A DNA stretch of 64,000 nt, taken from an uncultured Christensenella sp. Its GTDB lineage: Bacteria; Bacillota; Clostridia; Christensenellales; CAG-917. This document shows, one piece after another, positions 56,401 through 61,301 of this stretch. Numbering within the stretch: position 1 is the first letter of the stretch; every line of letters begins with the position of its first letter. The stretch covers positions 1 to 64,000 of the forward strand of contig CAJTYG010000007.1 in NCBI GenBank assembly GCA_910584155.1, written 5' to 3'. Both the position numbers and the translations under genes were made by a program. The notes under the pieces were generated by a model. The model was not told where the DNA came from and searched no databases. It saw only the letters and a program-made list of their open reading frames with translations.

Positions 56401-57266
56401 AGACATATGTTGGCGGTTTGTTCGGCGTATCCCGCACAAGGATAAACGCATCTATCGTGCTCGGCAGCATAGATTTGACTGCTTCGAGAGCGTACGTAGG
56501 CGGCGCTGTGGGCGAAAACAGAGGCGCAGGCACCGTGACGGACAATACTGTTTCGTTGACGTACATTTGGGCTAATGCAAGCGCAAATACAAACATCGGC
56601 GGCATCGTCGGAAACGAGACAATAGACAAGCCCACGGGCATAAACGTGTTTATGGCAAATTCCGTATATCTGAACGGCTCCGCTATCTCGGGCGGCACTG
56701 CATACAGCGACATATATGCAAAGTCGGTGAGCGGCTACAGTGTGGCGACGGCATACTATTATGTGGGCGACGACGCAAATGCAAAGGGCGACTACGACGT
56801 GCTTGCAGACGTCAGACTTACGAGAATGGACGGCGAGGAGCTGTCAAAAACCAACCGCCACGAGAGTATGCGTCTTGCGGATATCATCGACATCTATCTG
56901 TTGATGTACGCAAAGACGGAGCAGATGTTTGAGGTTGAGGGCGTAAACGTAGAGGTGTTCGGCAAGACTTCCGACAGTTGGCTCGTAGGCACCGCAAAGG
57001 GCACGGACAGCGCACCCGTAAAGATAGTCAATCAACAGGGCGTTGCACTGCTTAGAGAACTGCGCTTTGCAACCTTCTCGCTTGAAAACAGCGTAAATAT
57101 GTATCTCACTTATACGCTTCAGACCGCAAGAGGCGCTTTCTTCGGAAAGGTCATAGCAGGCGGCGGCAAGGCTGTATATATCGCATCGTGGGACGGTGTG
57201 CAAAAGATGTTTGAGTATGAAGCGGGCACAAATACGCCTACGTCCATACTCACAAACGGCAAATGA
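38415..57266 (+). CDS. Giant secreted GLUG-repeat surface protein
   Basis: 6,283 residues in one uninterrupted frame, with AAGGGAAA before the ATG. A signal peptide (FKAILFVLLFSLIFTSVLVS, cleavage near AQSADA at ~52) sends it outside. In order: a beta-rich N-terminal region; a Flg_new/InlB-B repeat at ~481-585 (FNGNGSTSGTMSQQ ... TFVGWSTV ... NLYAVWY); GLUG blocks at ~720-1010, 1610-2340, 2680-3080, 3400-4280 and 5890-6080 with about 57 VGGIVGY-like motifs by my count; MBG-like domains near 1230-1350 and 4990-5340; a YDG-like domain near 5345-5440 (TKTYDATVAVKENTSNKVG). No LPXTG motif, C-terminal membrane helix, SLH or cell-wall-binding repeat is visible, so the mode of attachment is unknown. 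Adhesion or a fibrous surface layer is likely. The next gene overlaps its stop. Confidence 0.9.
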   Translation: MMRAKHTYAKNNYSSKTANKSIFKAILFVLLFSLIFTSVLVSALSGAQSADAASWTGNPTAISSTTSGTNIASKYNGSQASRLGDFYIDSEKDNTKNNFKWWDRGYGFQNYAFEDYAAVYWLEFTFSGDLLTAAQEGRVSYYASAKATFSGDTFEKNDENAMAVSYIGTSNAPTEAVVSSSRSGNDASWASTSLFNSYSGWSNGSTTHSLGDGKYNTTYASKASTTGIRLIFAVIGDGDLHGGFKNLNLTIYVKPKDTIASNTSTFDLTDGLYGENYNIQATTTSNWSTPVKETWDGDMRVFNRVAYDANTTVKYTGSDFKDDIVDFGKLGYASSGLFAGLGDGDEPTVDGYAEFKITLPKGVTRIDFSGKLFAASSSDSPRKPDQAKATLELLKGTTLIKTITADTGRKTDDYKTPHTKSENIEWTNCIINSSPSTSTTELTVRLRLWANHENDRTAFDYDDNGNAFALIGNLKIKMYGAYYVSFNGNGSTSGTMSQQTLQFGVKDSTETLKSNTFTRTDHTFVGWSTVQGGSVVYTNGFDSSDGAKNGTTSVTTTGELYTSWGNELTNKPGATVNLYAVWYESDFGKLSSGTSGKWGSETNPYVISERDHWLSLVDIVNGNRKPVNSVAGTYYGNTISSNDVQASYTSFYNCYFVVTADIELGDIEPVGKDNGISYTSHNFQGKIYGGSGVNAKVNRTLIVNIDTDYTDDANRGTGLFGNLVGNSATNVTKIEYLTVAGNISSTTGKVGGIVGTASSTYAKEINNCTSTVNIKSFTLNTQGQINGFKDGAGGILGYVNAGTKNLKISGCEYRGGSSLLSYTWLDGTTAKSITSSNIIGGNGVGGIVGYMKSGANTLTVEGCSSSGKILGTCNVGGIAGRVETNYTDTNSILFSHHYNEASVEAISSTFTVGGIAGYFYYSGASTTNVVLLMRYCYNQGAVKSGGQSAGGIAGNATVKTDGGGKAQNVKLSYCYNNTANITGTTRGEIVGAGTNTVKHGWAIYVQNSAAANFGVRIGAADKTSMLVIAISSAEPSGGYTRPSDASNTTTYTWKSITNTAVEFNRILLFPSATSIPNGQYLVVRDSANNTITPTYTYNRQTSTTVATPNTYAQNVIIDANTAAKEVAVEKKDIVTTSTSMDKSVMYGNESPAATAWATAGSSSNQFANHVEVHYSTTGSSWSETVKDVYFASGAVQPYKVKILLYNKVSDSTKHLLGVYCPSAAKFTITQRQLTVTTTWNNQKNTAYTYNSMAQGLKKITIGTPLGLLANETFANQFDFTYTNTAASISPTINEGSSTTNGHTVTITLPDSVAAGSYGFSFTKKNHNYSLTVDGKDIAVATTSQSWSWTINKKSLKSEDFLKGDSRVWFGYGGNAVAAGSYTFTVDGVDMFALDMKALGVFFAEANSPYSLVFADSNNVYSNINNYNLYISPIDQSNFGKLVNGTDYTVSITGGQLSGNALTFNFNSTNDPVEVVMTLTATPNGNYVDSRIVRFTVMKSDFGGNYNDANWGSESNPFLIKTSAHLVRLSQIVNGGMAWNSIYNNAECVTPTSSNKVAHNITSRTYKNAEFKVTANVSAKTENGFTIVGTSFDNPFSGSFEGTDETIVINLAISGTGDYTGLFGYTFEARIKNITVEGSVTGVDFVGGIVGRADGTQFEGKIENRASITGRNFVGGIGGRVSSALTGAVNKGAVSGTRAVGGIVGHLSGEASLTSSQNTGSVSFRSDTSTYDDELFLKNGVHFNAIGGLVGFINSNGVHISSCTNTGETSTVTANGARGVGGIVGVVYVENGGAYIGYDNSSKTTTSILNEMNVTGLSYVGGIVGYGYNVTIGSDSVVNGNVTGAGTASQYVGGIAGKWIVTNAEQMPGQRTVRSAIRIDGYSYVGGLIGWLDASNAAGLTLTPFISNNSSSNNITVSGQSYVGALYGGFEGYGYRRSSLTVSKDDTKLLINPGNFATGSGNPYIRVNMTIKSGGQVVGGLIGYASGVGILFLDDYVGSAHTPFTFNGTASFFGSIVGVLGENATIESAKQLDNGVEVGLETHSVRYRNGSGDVELNVNGDFVGSIAGYVASSAGVYISSDTTLMGNHIQFFNENIISAKSYVGGLFGAFGKINTFASSDISLQNLVRYGRYGLTANGPNKTLRYAPSDDGGLGKLFNLQAIEGSGSYVGGIVGYVGDGALLAFKNETVSAASITLKDASTYLSVYNGAGIDPTSGSTATIYGAGYVGGIAGYVSAMSHELNHVVNRMNVLGSSNGSTENGDYVGGIFGYMGGGSVINCIAYSGLNLESATSDAFRGKDYVGGITGMLAGGTISGSVTRGFNVNKTSATKGGIAGSINAGSNIFSSWTIYVKDFSTLSSDEQSRKYASVSANTNGNYVLIDTVAISTLTPYFEELARSVGLFDGAIGAVKASDETYNPIKSGFLSISAFIPKSSYNPSSSVSTNIKKDRQLVFYNVSGLDKSTNNEFDQMGDNINYSSAINWDSLTGANDKVYFRFDMAATQSFSICVIDIEFNSIQKYSGNNTAEAKAAIKKAYRRPASNDARYDMDILSAPAYDNLGNTWVTGVATYEGYGVDPLNPDRKTREIVVLGTLCTKFELGSSEAMAIVISTRGEWNDFARKVRGELQPGEVPVNGYANQFIKLDLKEGEDITVTASNLAGIRNTSSATNVFKGTFDGNGFSIKISVSSSDASALSGMSVFPGAAGATFKNLTIDGNITATGDAFNSTTAENIASFVGKPLGNLTFENCTNLANITANRTAGGIVGFTNGHSITLIGCVNGRRGQNLGRIECNDLDIADYAEYAYGTGGIIGFSSNAITIESCKNEGNITGGYNVGGIVGKTSSTTAIYNCANNGEIFADAHWSSESEYANSKGEGTFRKVYVGGIIGQVGESGSLKMYASYNSGRIVGYGSIVGGLAGSVGSLILADSGNKKDTGKAGAQSVIAYCYNSGDVFSAGENSSYNHRSVGAGIGEIVGVAREQLSGSLVGGIVGFIAWGDINYCYNTGKITTFRLIGYAASWQARIGGIAGQVQPSGTGYTVSFNNCYNLGIVHVVARTENVVGMEDTYLGFSTKINWGGAILGYLDTNELEDRLSYTSCYTVANYFHVQYLNKDGVEQSSKYGKWTSGRMTASDEVTRYIPGVSTLNGVDLTVANFTAYVASNGNLTIDRPIGGYSNAASNNQAASLITGSGQSVATFNGKTNVYNNDAFNNGTAYGYIYPYGCLPQLAVFALDTKEGLSMLSISYGKDDYDNYVGNQAGSKESPYVVKDGVGLLAMSALNGARSTNGGGTAYYDFAGKYIEFADGTNNIESMKASYVNMNMSTADNALKSGTSDGSYGQSGKNYFLWQLGAASGKTTVSYGSSPTSAETLRSNWYGKNNYFNGTTTMTGGSYASNVNLYPIGDGTTPFAGNISGLQGETGNTVVTNLKISLRDGANTYAGMFGAIYDATVANVTVCGSVNGYTTSNSSNYSVFAGGIAGYAGGNSVLRDCQAGMYGATNAMSVSAYSTSTSVAAGTVSKVYAGAIVGAAGPSMPSRLSAEFKTLEIVGSRAANAAVNSISNNIGGIVGYVGNPWKSASASTGRGNVVKISNVYVHNTNIMALDGVNAEAVGTDIGGVLGTNDGDTNLTIDGAYIGKLHPNDTGSASGTTNIYGEKAIGGVIGTANGNTAIGNVEVTKYAYIRRRAYNSVTNAEGLYRTAMGGVVGRAMSNTTNSLQNSIVFAGNIEVKVANASPSDSNPTANIGGIIGAMGSGTRFLSGCVVDVTGTIESNLTQAQFIRNIGGVAGATIDGAFDGTFNVSPTVNAQYATNVGGFIGRNFGVANILASTNGTNVTIDANITGLSQIGGLVGMNGYRYADGTVAGRLQIGADTYLGVRYDGAVKIEITANITASGNDAGGLIGANIASGTDNGLVIRKGTIKNLGTVTGIDNVGGLIGNNEGNITMGGSTVEGAKLDIQNAGSVVGENNIGGVIGYLQRGSIAGRFGNTGSVTGKMFVGGSIGRVDNDAVLMSTANADTYFYNGNEYVAEVTGEAVTVAETTNGKVTGERYVGGSIGGIFGAVRGSNEHNVRFINAGTVNAVDFMGGNIGLLAGSFDYAQFTNSGQINASGSNAIGGSVGFVGILRSDIAANVYQHQDISILNTHFEFVGDNNMSVSGAAVQDTEFEWGGVGGAIGVIGGDNNAFVNDKDSTKWQKVTLYTASGISAPHIYNVGGAIGLIKANYINISNMLAFYTSIEGSKNVGGIVGAATGNNITIKDSFNIEGTVIGNTSGGIVGYAVEGQTLADTSYWVKGYVNAELMALDLTEVVETLGMYIAVSDEQRNNVFTKELTDAYESPSKYDPKNAASMTSNDDWAGYISTFHAKGKEVTEHNGVWAYATGNTDGYTTGKAHTGWYYVYANDRSGLDTTHVSASDNEKPSILPAGERDAELLYWKRIANAYTAEERNTIANDTLTSPIVGQINGDTVTGGGELTQGYIYAAARESQLSGYYLYMDATGLKPEIYYGEPTTWNDKEHNIRPFYLTAKTSLANATDQNAQNVAIYYRSVGIGGTLTYNGYKRYVPITDEIGNSNKDTITYVSSTDDLVDSEEKVGRYVYTMDKVIYNSRVLDLSKEAIVEAGTYLTKVTIYFYDSLGKIGKIGGIGLADKYDTYGELRIEELPLYTDLQFDTSSGNTYNGDNTKGSIKFTVDGIAPLDDGVNVLNNKTRSVKFKISGEKTTNIIDGTLDLGKIMAEMSTKNRTNLTFTAAQMTDSRNLMSFASDKIYLSSVTLSNTSDTDRLSAWNRYCSCIIDKDFDESKNGDDPKPTYKLLVVFDFVQTVEDTFKVELIKTDTGKNYKADVESKPFKIEPRRLRFTLNTTGNNASMGGFNNAEHRTVYYFGKNNGNEGWVEKDKANATTLIQGLEPYILYTGSGQSNAGKTEKIEWKPFGGGINNQNSYFAAEWQQNAIQFILSKMIHEGDYTIGFGKTPVDGKLFTDDGNYYFLVEDLEKSLYQITPTELLLSWSSDNTATYDAQYHYLVASFSPLDPSNNQPQPFGSAAALADEMRTLFPDGNAEAVVEQVSDSLVRVKFRVGPNSGKHTVTLPDESNAHTDNCKITNVKAGEYTINKLDITVGLSGNDEYVYNGGYHRASGIAPSCTVNPAAKPTIASYNQNTGEYILQMFGTNIENDAADNQIKFALSYDGGVAAVNVGSYTAVISENTIRPVSANANFNVTANGQGSLTIIAAEITLQWNSTRTFTYNKQAQGRGLSGNLTKKGDGLTAGTVGYNPQVSTSASLRLTNAFNNSAETLTIPVGGTRSAVNAGSYTASVDLSKITISGKNGAGDAKLTNYIITFANAANGDYTINKRTLDISSISNAVTTKTYDATVAVKENTSNKVGDAVFRDSSVIPSSTNVRVTGVYDSASVGTNKRITYTVTVLDNNYQFSNGTNTKTFTKDGCVIEPRQLTIRLDILRNGYATRTYDGTTWYGGSSGASSTAGMTSAQSATHRSGEGFTVYGVAEAENNNGAVIVKANYLEADANRSDYDAYVNNVVGSGASMAIGNAAYGEEGYFYKNIVFTLSGDSAANYKFVVNISGIGDNICDGDAAGTATNPLTLSAASKVVIEITPYIVRAKYENTAQSYATPDNTYNEDWVDVTGSASGVGGQILPVSVVNNWKYQNNNPATAMPATFKSHTVIRGALNSKVLSARLSNTADGAQVNYRLSNQPILTIGYFVEKDEFEVGSLASLMIATYYFKVSRGEYDDSEFGEIISQAVWELVVSASDYASGNTDKLPSGIIDKDGNEITSWDDYFAWLTTDAGGNINVFLNEYEGENSGWGYYRAEEGSTSRKYDRFKQIANISGVFTAQDLAILNGMFNKVTMDADGNIVPDKSYTWGVGGDFLTNFVKASEGNVVTAIGAVFNGVFDGVYDGNGYTIDGVNIVGIASGSDNSFGMFERIGARNGGASGVVQNVHLRNFSVNVYGEATQVFVGSLAGVSEQTEAFENISAHANITVNTIGETYVGGLFGVSRTRINASIVLGSIDLTASRAYVGGAVGENRGAGTVTDNTVSLTYIWANASANTNIGGIVGNETIDKPTGINVFMANSVYLNGSAISGGTAYSDIYAKSVSGYSVATAYYYVGDDANAKGDYDVLADVRLTRMDGEELSKTNRHESMRLADIIDIYLLMYAKTEQMFEVEGVNVEVFGKTSDSWLVGTAKGTDSAPVKIVNQQGVALLRELRFATFSLENSVNMYLTYTLQTARGAFFGKVIAGGGKAVYIASWDGVQKMFEYEAGTNTPTSILTNGK

Positions 57267-57274
57267 GGCAGGCA

Positions 57275-58270
57275 ATGAAGGACAATACGTCAAAAAATAC
57301 TACGCCAAAGGCTAAATTTATCAAGCGCATTATGGGCATTGCGGTGCCTGCGCTTGTCATCGTCATCACCATAATTATGGTGAGCGTGTCCTTTGCGTGG
57401 TTTTCAAACGATGTCACTCCTGCCGTGTCCACGATAAATCTGACGGTGGGCAAGTCGTTTACGATACTGTTCAACTCCGACGAGAGCGAAGTAGACCTTC
57501 GCAACATCAACTACAAGGGACAGACTGCCATAGACGGCAACTACAGGCTTGTCACCGACCATAACGGCAGGACGCATTCCTCTTTGGGCGGTGCGGGGCT
57601 CGAGCAATATATGCTGGACGCTCCGTACTACTTCATCACCACCATAACGCTTGACACCGAGGGCAAGGACGTGGATATGAATATGGCGCTCGACGCCGTA
57701 AAGATTGTCAGCGGCGGCAGCGTATTAAACTCCTACAGCGGCGAGGTCGGCAACACAGAGGGCAAGCTTACGCCTCTCGACGTGCCGTATGCGTTCACGT
57801 GGTATTTTACGGAGCACAACGGCGATACGGTCAACTTCAAGGGCAATATCGTCGGCGATGACGACAGACGTGTTATGGATAACCGCATGCCAAAGGACGG
57901 CGACGTGTGGTATACGCCTTACGGAAAGCTCGTCTTTGACGCAAACGGAATGGTCGCATCCGTAAACGGTACGGATATAGACAATTCTGCGGCAGGATAT
58001 TCTGCACTGAATGAGGGGCTGCAGGATGTCAAGCTAAACGCAAGTATGACGGAATTTGATTTTTATATCGTATTTGCGCCGCAAAAGCTGTTTTGGTCGC
58101 AGTTTTTCCTTGCGGATATAAACAATACCGTCAACGATATCTATGACGGGCAGGAAATACAAAAGATATTCGGCAGAAATACGGATAAGCAAATGTATTA
58201 TTCGAGCATAAGTTACTTCGGCGCAACATTCGAATTCGGTGCGACGCTGTATGTAAGCAGGGTATATTAA
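57275..58270 (+). CDS. Secreted protein with SipW/TasA-like signal peptide (1)
   Basis: 331 residues from ATG 57275 with AGGCAGG upstream; an ATG at 57263 overlaps the giant gene's stop (ATGA) and is also possible. A membrane segment (IAVPALVIVITIIMVSVS) ends in FAWFSND, the (A/S)-(x)-A-(W/Y)-F pattern of SipW-cognate signal peptides known from TasA and CalY. The mature part is beta-rich (TPAVSTINLTVGKSFTILF, then long loops) without cysteine and could polymerise as TasA does. It is coupled to the giant gene, so its product is probably a partner or anchor of that protein. Function is inferred. Confidence 0.7.
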   Translation: MKDNTSKNTTPKAKFIKRIMGIAVPALVIVITIIMVSVSFAWFSNDVTPAVSTINLTVGKSFTILFNSDESEVDLRNINYKGQTAIDGNYRLVTDHNGRTHSSLGGAGLEQYMLDAPYYFITTITLDTEGKDVDMNMALDAVKIVSGGSVLNSYSGEVGNTEGKLTPLDVPYAFTWYFTEHNGDTVNFKGNIVGDDDRRVMDNRMPKDGDVWYTPYGKLVFDANGMVASVNGTDIDNSAAGYSALNEGLQDVKLNASMTEFDFYIVFAPQKLFWSQFFLADINNTVNDIYDGQEIQKIFGRNTDKQMYYSSISYFGATFEFGATLYVSRVY

Positions 58271-58284
58271 ACGGAAGTAGAAAT

Positions 58285-59280
58285 ATGAGCAAAACAAAAC
58301 GCACACTTATAATTTCTTCATTCATTATGGCATTGGCATTTGTCGTTGCCATTGTGGGCGTTACGGCGGCTTGGTTCGGCGATATGAAATCGGCAAGCCG
58401 AGACGGCTTTATCATACATTCCGATACTTTGCAGGACGTCGCTTCCATTGACATCAATTCGTCAAAGGGAATGTCGGGCGAAAATTTATATCCTGCCGTG
58501 GCGCAGCTCGGCGTATTGAGCAAGGGCGGAATTCTGCCCACCGGCGCAGTGCTTAAGCAAACTCCCTTGCCAACGGGCGTAGCGGAGGCGGCAGAGGTCG
58601 CAACGGTGTATTTCCCCATACAGTTTATAGGCTTGTCCGACAAGGGCTATGAGGCGGAAAACCGCAAGTCGCTGCAGCTTCAGATGCTGTCTGCAAACAT
58701 AGGCAGAATGTGCGTCACCGCAGGCGGCGAAACTTCAGAGTATTTCAGAGCTAACGAGGTCGAGGCGGGCGAGGACAAGCTTGACAGATACGCAGGACGT
58801 TGGGTGTCGCTAAATAACCCCGTCATAGAGTTTGACGGAAAGGGCAGCGGCAAGCTTGACGGAACGGCGTTTATATACTCTGTCGACAATGAAAAGGATA
58901 CGCTTACGTTTACGAGCGGCGCAGAATATACCGTGCAGCTTATAGATTATAAGGACGAGTTTAACATCGATATTTGCCTTGTTGAGGCAAACCTCAACGA
59001 AAACGGCGTTTTTGAAAGCGAAAAGAGCGTCATTCCCACTGCCGCAAATTATGCGCCGCTGACGGGCGGAAACGTGTTTTATGAGTGCGTTGGCTATGAG
59101 ACGTATATGCTCATTCAGCCCGGACTGACTTATTACGTAAAGGCGGAAATCTACTTCAATAAGGTGGATGAGGAGTGCAATCCCGAGCTTTTAAACACCG
59201 TCATAAAATTCAACTTTAAGCTCAATATCCTTGTGGACGGCGAGCTGATAAGGACGCATGGATACAGGGAGGCTGCCTGA
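58285..59280 (+). CDS. Secreted protein with SipW/TasA-like signal peptide (2)
   Basis: 331 residues, 14 bases after the previous gene, with GGAAG upstream. The signal segment (TLIISSFIMALAFVVAIVGV) ends in TAAWFGD, again SipW-cognate in form. The mature domain begins SASRDGFIIHSDTLQDVASI, as TasA-like proteins do just after the cleavage site, and is mainly beta with one cysteine pair candidate. It is the same length as its upstream neighbour, but the sequences differ widely. Together they may be major and minor subunits of a surface fibre. No SipW peptidase is encoded in the window. Confidence 0.68.
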   Translation: MSKTKRTLIISSFIMALAFVVAIVGVTAAWFGDMKSASRDGFIIHSDTLQDVASIDINSSKGMSGENLYPAVAQLGVLSKGGILPTGAVLKQTPLPTGVAEAAEVATVYFPIQFIGLSDKGYEAENRKSLQLQMLSANIGRMCVTAGGETSEYFRANEVEAGEDKLDRYAGRWVSLNNPVIEFDGKGSGKLDGTAFIYSVDNEKDTLTFTSGAEYTVQLIDYKDEFNIDICLVEANLNENGVFESEKSVIPTAANYAPLTGGNVFYECVGYETYMLIQPGLTYYVKAEIYFNKVDEECNPELLNTVIKFNFKLNILVDGELIRTHGYREAA

Positions 59281-59281
59281 T

Positions 59282-59914
59282 ATGACAAAACGCATTAAAA
59301 CAGTGTTGATTTTGTTGTCTGTCGTGATGATAATGATTTTTGCGGCAAGCATTGGCATGACTCTCGCAATCTGGACGTCCACGGGGGCAGGGCTTGACAA
59401 CAATACCGTAGCGCCTGCAACGGACAGCTCTATGGACTGGAATATGTGGGCGAAGTATTTTGACGGTGTGGTGATAAACGACGTGAGCCATACTGCCGCC
59501 GTCACTGCATTCCACACCGACGGCTACGGCTTAAATCTGGAAACCGTCATCATTCCCACCGACGTGACTGTCGACGGCGTACCGTGCAAGGTGGTGGAAA
59601 TACGCAGTCAGGCGTTTGCGGACAACACCTTAAAACAGCTTCCTGTGACAATCTATATTCCGCCTACGGTGACACGCATATGCGCAGCGACCTTTGCAAA
59701 TCTGCCAAGCCTCACAAGAGTGGTGTTTGGTGTGGACAGCGAGCAAACCGAGCCGTGCGTGATAGAGGACTATGCGTTTATGATGTGCGCAAGCCTTGTC
59801 ACGGTATCCACAAACGGCAGACAGCTTGTTGACGCAAGCGGTGCGGCTATAACGGCAAGCGGCAATCAGTTTATGGGTAGCGCACCAGAATTCAGAATTG
59901 TGACAAGCTTGTAA
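59282..59914 (+). CDS. Secreted protein with SipW-like signal and BspA-type leucine-rich repeat
   Basis: 210 residues from ATG 59282 with GGGAGG upstream, one base after the previous stop. A signal segment (VLILLSVVMIMIFAASIGMT) ends in LAIWTSTG, a weaker SipW-like site. The mature part holds BspA-type (LRR_5) leucine-rich units: VVEIRSQAFADNTLKQLPVT, IYIPPTVTRICAATFANLPS and ATFANLPSLTRVVFGVDS, plus IEDYAFMMCASLVTVS. These repeats usually bind host or matrix proteins. It closes the operon; the terminator follows after 16 bases. Confidence 0.7.
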   Translation: MTKRIKTVLILLSVVMIMIFAASIGMTLAIWTSTGAGLDNNTVAPATDSSMDWNMWAKYFDGVVINDVSHTAAVTAFHTDGYGLNLETVIIPTDVTVDGVPCKVVEIRSQAFADNTLKQLPVTIYIPPTVTRICAATFANLPSLTRVVFGVDSEQTEPCVIEDYAFMMCASLVTVSTNGRQLVDASGAAITASGNQFMGSAPEFRIVTSL

Positions 59915-59930
59915 AAATTGTATAAAATTA

Positions 59931-59967
59931 AACGTAAAATCACCGCTTTGTGCGGTGATTTTACGTT
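59931..59967. terminator. Strong bidirectional terminator between convergent genes
   Basis: A 16-bp stem, AACGTAAAATCACCGC with its complement, around loop TTTGT. A- and T-rich ends make it work for both the surface-protein operon (plus) and the RtcB gene (minus). Confidence 0.92.
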
Positions 59968-59985
59968 TATGAGTTGTTTTGTGCC

Positions 59986-61164
59986 TCAACTGGCTTTAAA
60001 GTTGTAAATGGGCTTTATTATCTTTTCTATCTTTACTGTATCGCCTATTATGCTCAAAATTTCGTCCATGGGCTTGTAAGCCATAGGCGATTCGTCAAGA
60101 GTGCCGTCGCAGACAGACGTCGTGTATATGCCCTCCATCGACTGTCTGTATTCGTCCACTGTAAACAGCTCCTTTACTGCGCTGCGGCTGTAAAGCCTGC
60201 CTGCGCCGTGCGGGGCGGAGCAGTTCCAGTCCTCGTTGCCGAGTCCTATTGCGATGAGGCAACCGTCACGCATATTCATAGGTATCAATATCCGCTGTCC
60301 GCTGTGGGCGGGCACTGCGCCCTTTCTTATGACGTTGTTTTCGTCGATGAAGTTGTGTATGGTTTCAAACGACGACGTGCGCAAAATGCCCAAATGCTTT
60401 ATTATTTTGTCTGCCATTGCCTGCCTATTGAATTGCGCAAATTTTATGCAAATGCGCATATCGTGCAGATATTTGTCGAGGTCAATCCCGTCAAGATAGC
60501 AGATGTCTGCGGGTATTTTGGTCTTATAGGCAAATTTTTTTGTGAGCTCCGTGAGCTTCTCGGGTATCTCGTCCGTCCTGCCCTCCGCCTTGAGGGTAGC
60601 GATAAGCTCCTCACGCTCCGAAAAAGATGCGGATTTGCAACGTTCTACCGCAAGATTCTGATAGATTGACGCTACCTGCATACCTAAGTTTCTCGAGCCC
60701 GAGTGTATGATAAGATATTTGTTTCCGTCCTCGTCCCCGTCGACCTCTATAAAATGATTGCCGCCGCCGAGCGAGCCCATAGAGCATACGAGCCTGTCCA
60801 TTTTGCGAAGCTCGTTATAGCAGTAAAGGTCGTTGATAATTTTTGAATGGGGGTGGGCGGTTTTGCATATGCTCATACCCGAGGGAATGTTATCTCTTAT
60901 AAAACCGTCAAGAGCTTTTAAATCTATATCTATTTTCCCGAGCTCGACGGTGAGCATTCCGCAGCCGATATCGACGCCTATGACGTTGGGGATAGCCTTG
61001 TCCGTCATAGTGGAAGTAAAGCCGACTACGCAGCCTATGCCACAGTGTACGTCGGGCATTATGCGCACCCTTGCGCCATCAAACGAGGACTGCGCCATAA
61101 GGTCGTAAATTTGATTTTGCGCTGCAGGATCGAGCGTGTTTGCAAATATTTTAAGGTCTTTCAT
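59986..61164 (-). CDS. rtcB: RtcB family RNA ligase
   Basis: 392 residues with GGAGG before the ATG. Motifs that bind manganese and GTP are in place: MPDVHCGIGCVVGFT, VIGVDIGCGML, GSLGGGNHFIEV, IIHSGSRNLG, KGAVPAHSGQRILIPMNMRD and SAPHGAGRLYSRS, whose histidine takes the GMP. RtcB joins 2',3'-cyclic phosphate or 3'-phosphate ends to 5'-OH RNA ends and serves in RNA repair in bacteria. No archease or rtcA gene is adjacent. The gene is monocistronic and shares its terminator with the surface operon. Confidence 0.95.
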   Translation of the reverse strand: MKDLKIFANTLDPAAQNQIYDLMAQSSFDGARVRIMPDVHCGIGCVVGFTSTMTDKAIPNVIGVDIGCGMLTVELGKIDIDLKALDGFIRDNIPSGMSICKTAHPHSKIINDLYCYNELRKMDRLVCSMGSLGGGNHFIEVDGDEDGNKYLIIHSGSRNLGMQVASIYQNLAVERCKSASFSEREELIATLKAEGRTDEIPEKLTELTKKFAYKTKIPADICYLDGIDLDKYLHDMRICIKFAQFNRQAMADKIIKHLGILRTSSFETIHNFIDENNVIRKGAVPAHSGQRILIPMNMRDGCLIAIGLGNEDWNCSAPHGAGRLYSRSAVKELFTVDEYRQSMEGIYTTSVCDGTLDESPMAYKPMDEILSIIGDTVKIEKIIKPIYNFKAS

Positions 61165-61244
61165 ACATCCTCCGAGTTTAGATTAGCATAGCTTTTTGCA
61201 ATAGTCAAAGGAATATTAAACGGCGGCATAATTCGACAAGCTTA

Positions 61245-61273
61245 TTGACATCGCAGCGGCTAAGTTGTATATT
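61245..61273 (+). promoter_or_regulatory. Sigma-A promoter of the Sel1-like/coupling-protein operon
   Basis: TTGACA (61245-61250), exactly 17 bases, TATATT (61268-61273). An in-frame ATG lies eight bases after the -10, and the Shine-Dalgarno-led ATG 29 bases after it. Confidence 0.7.
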
Positions 61274-61301
61274 TAAATATATGGGTTTTGAGGAGGGTAA
61301 G

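Noticed and set aside
38415..57266. Non-ribosomal peptide or polyketide synthase, suggested by the gene size
   Set aside because: No adenylation, condensation or ketosynthase motifs; the protein has a signal peptide and GLUG, Flg_new, MBG and YDG-like repeats.
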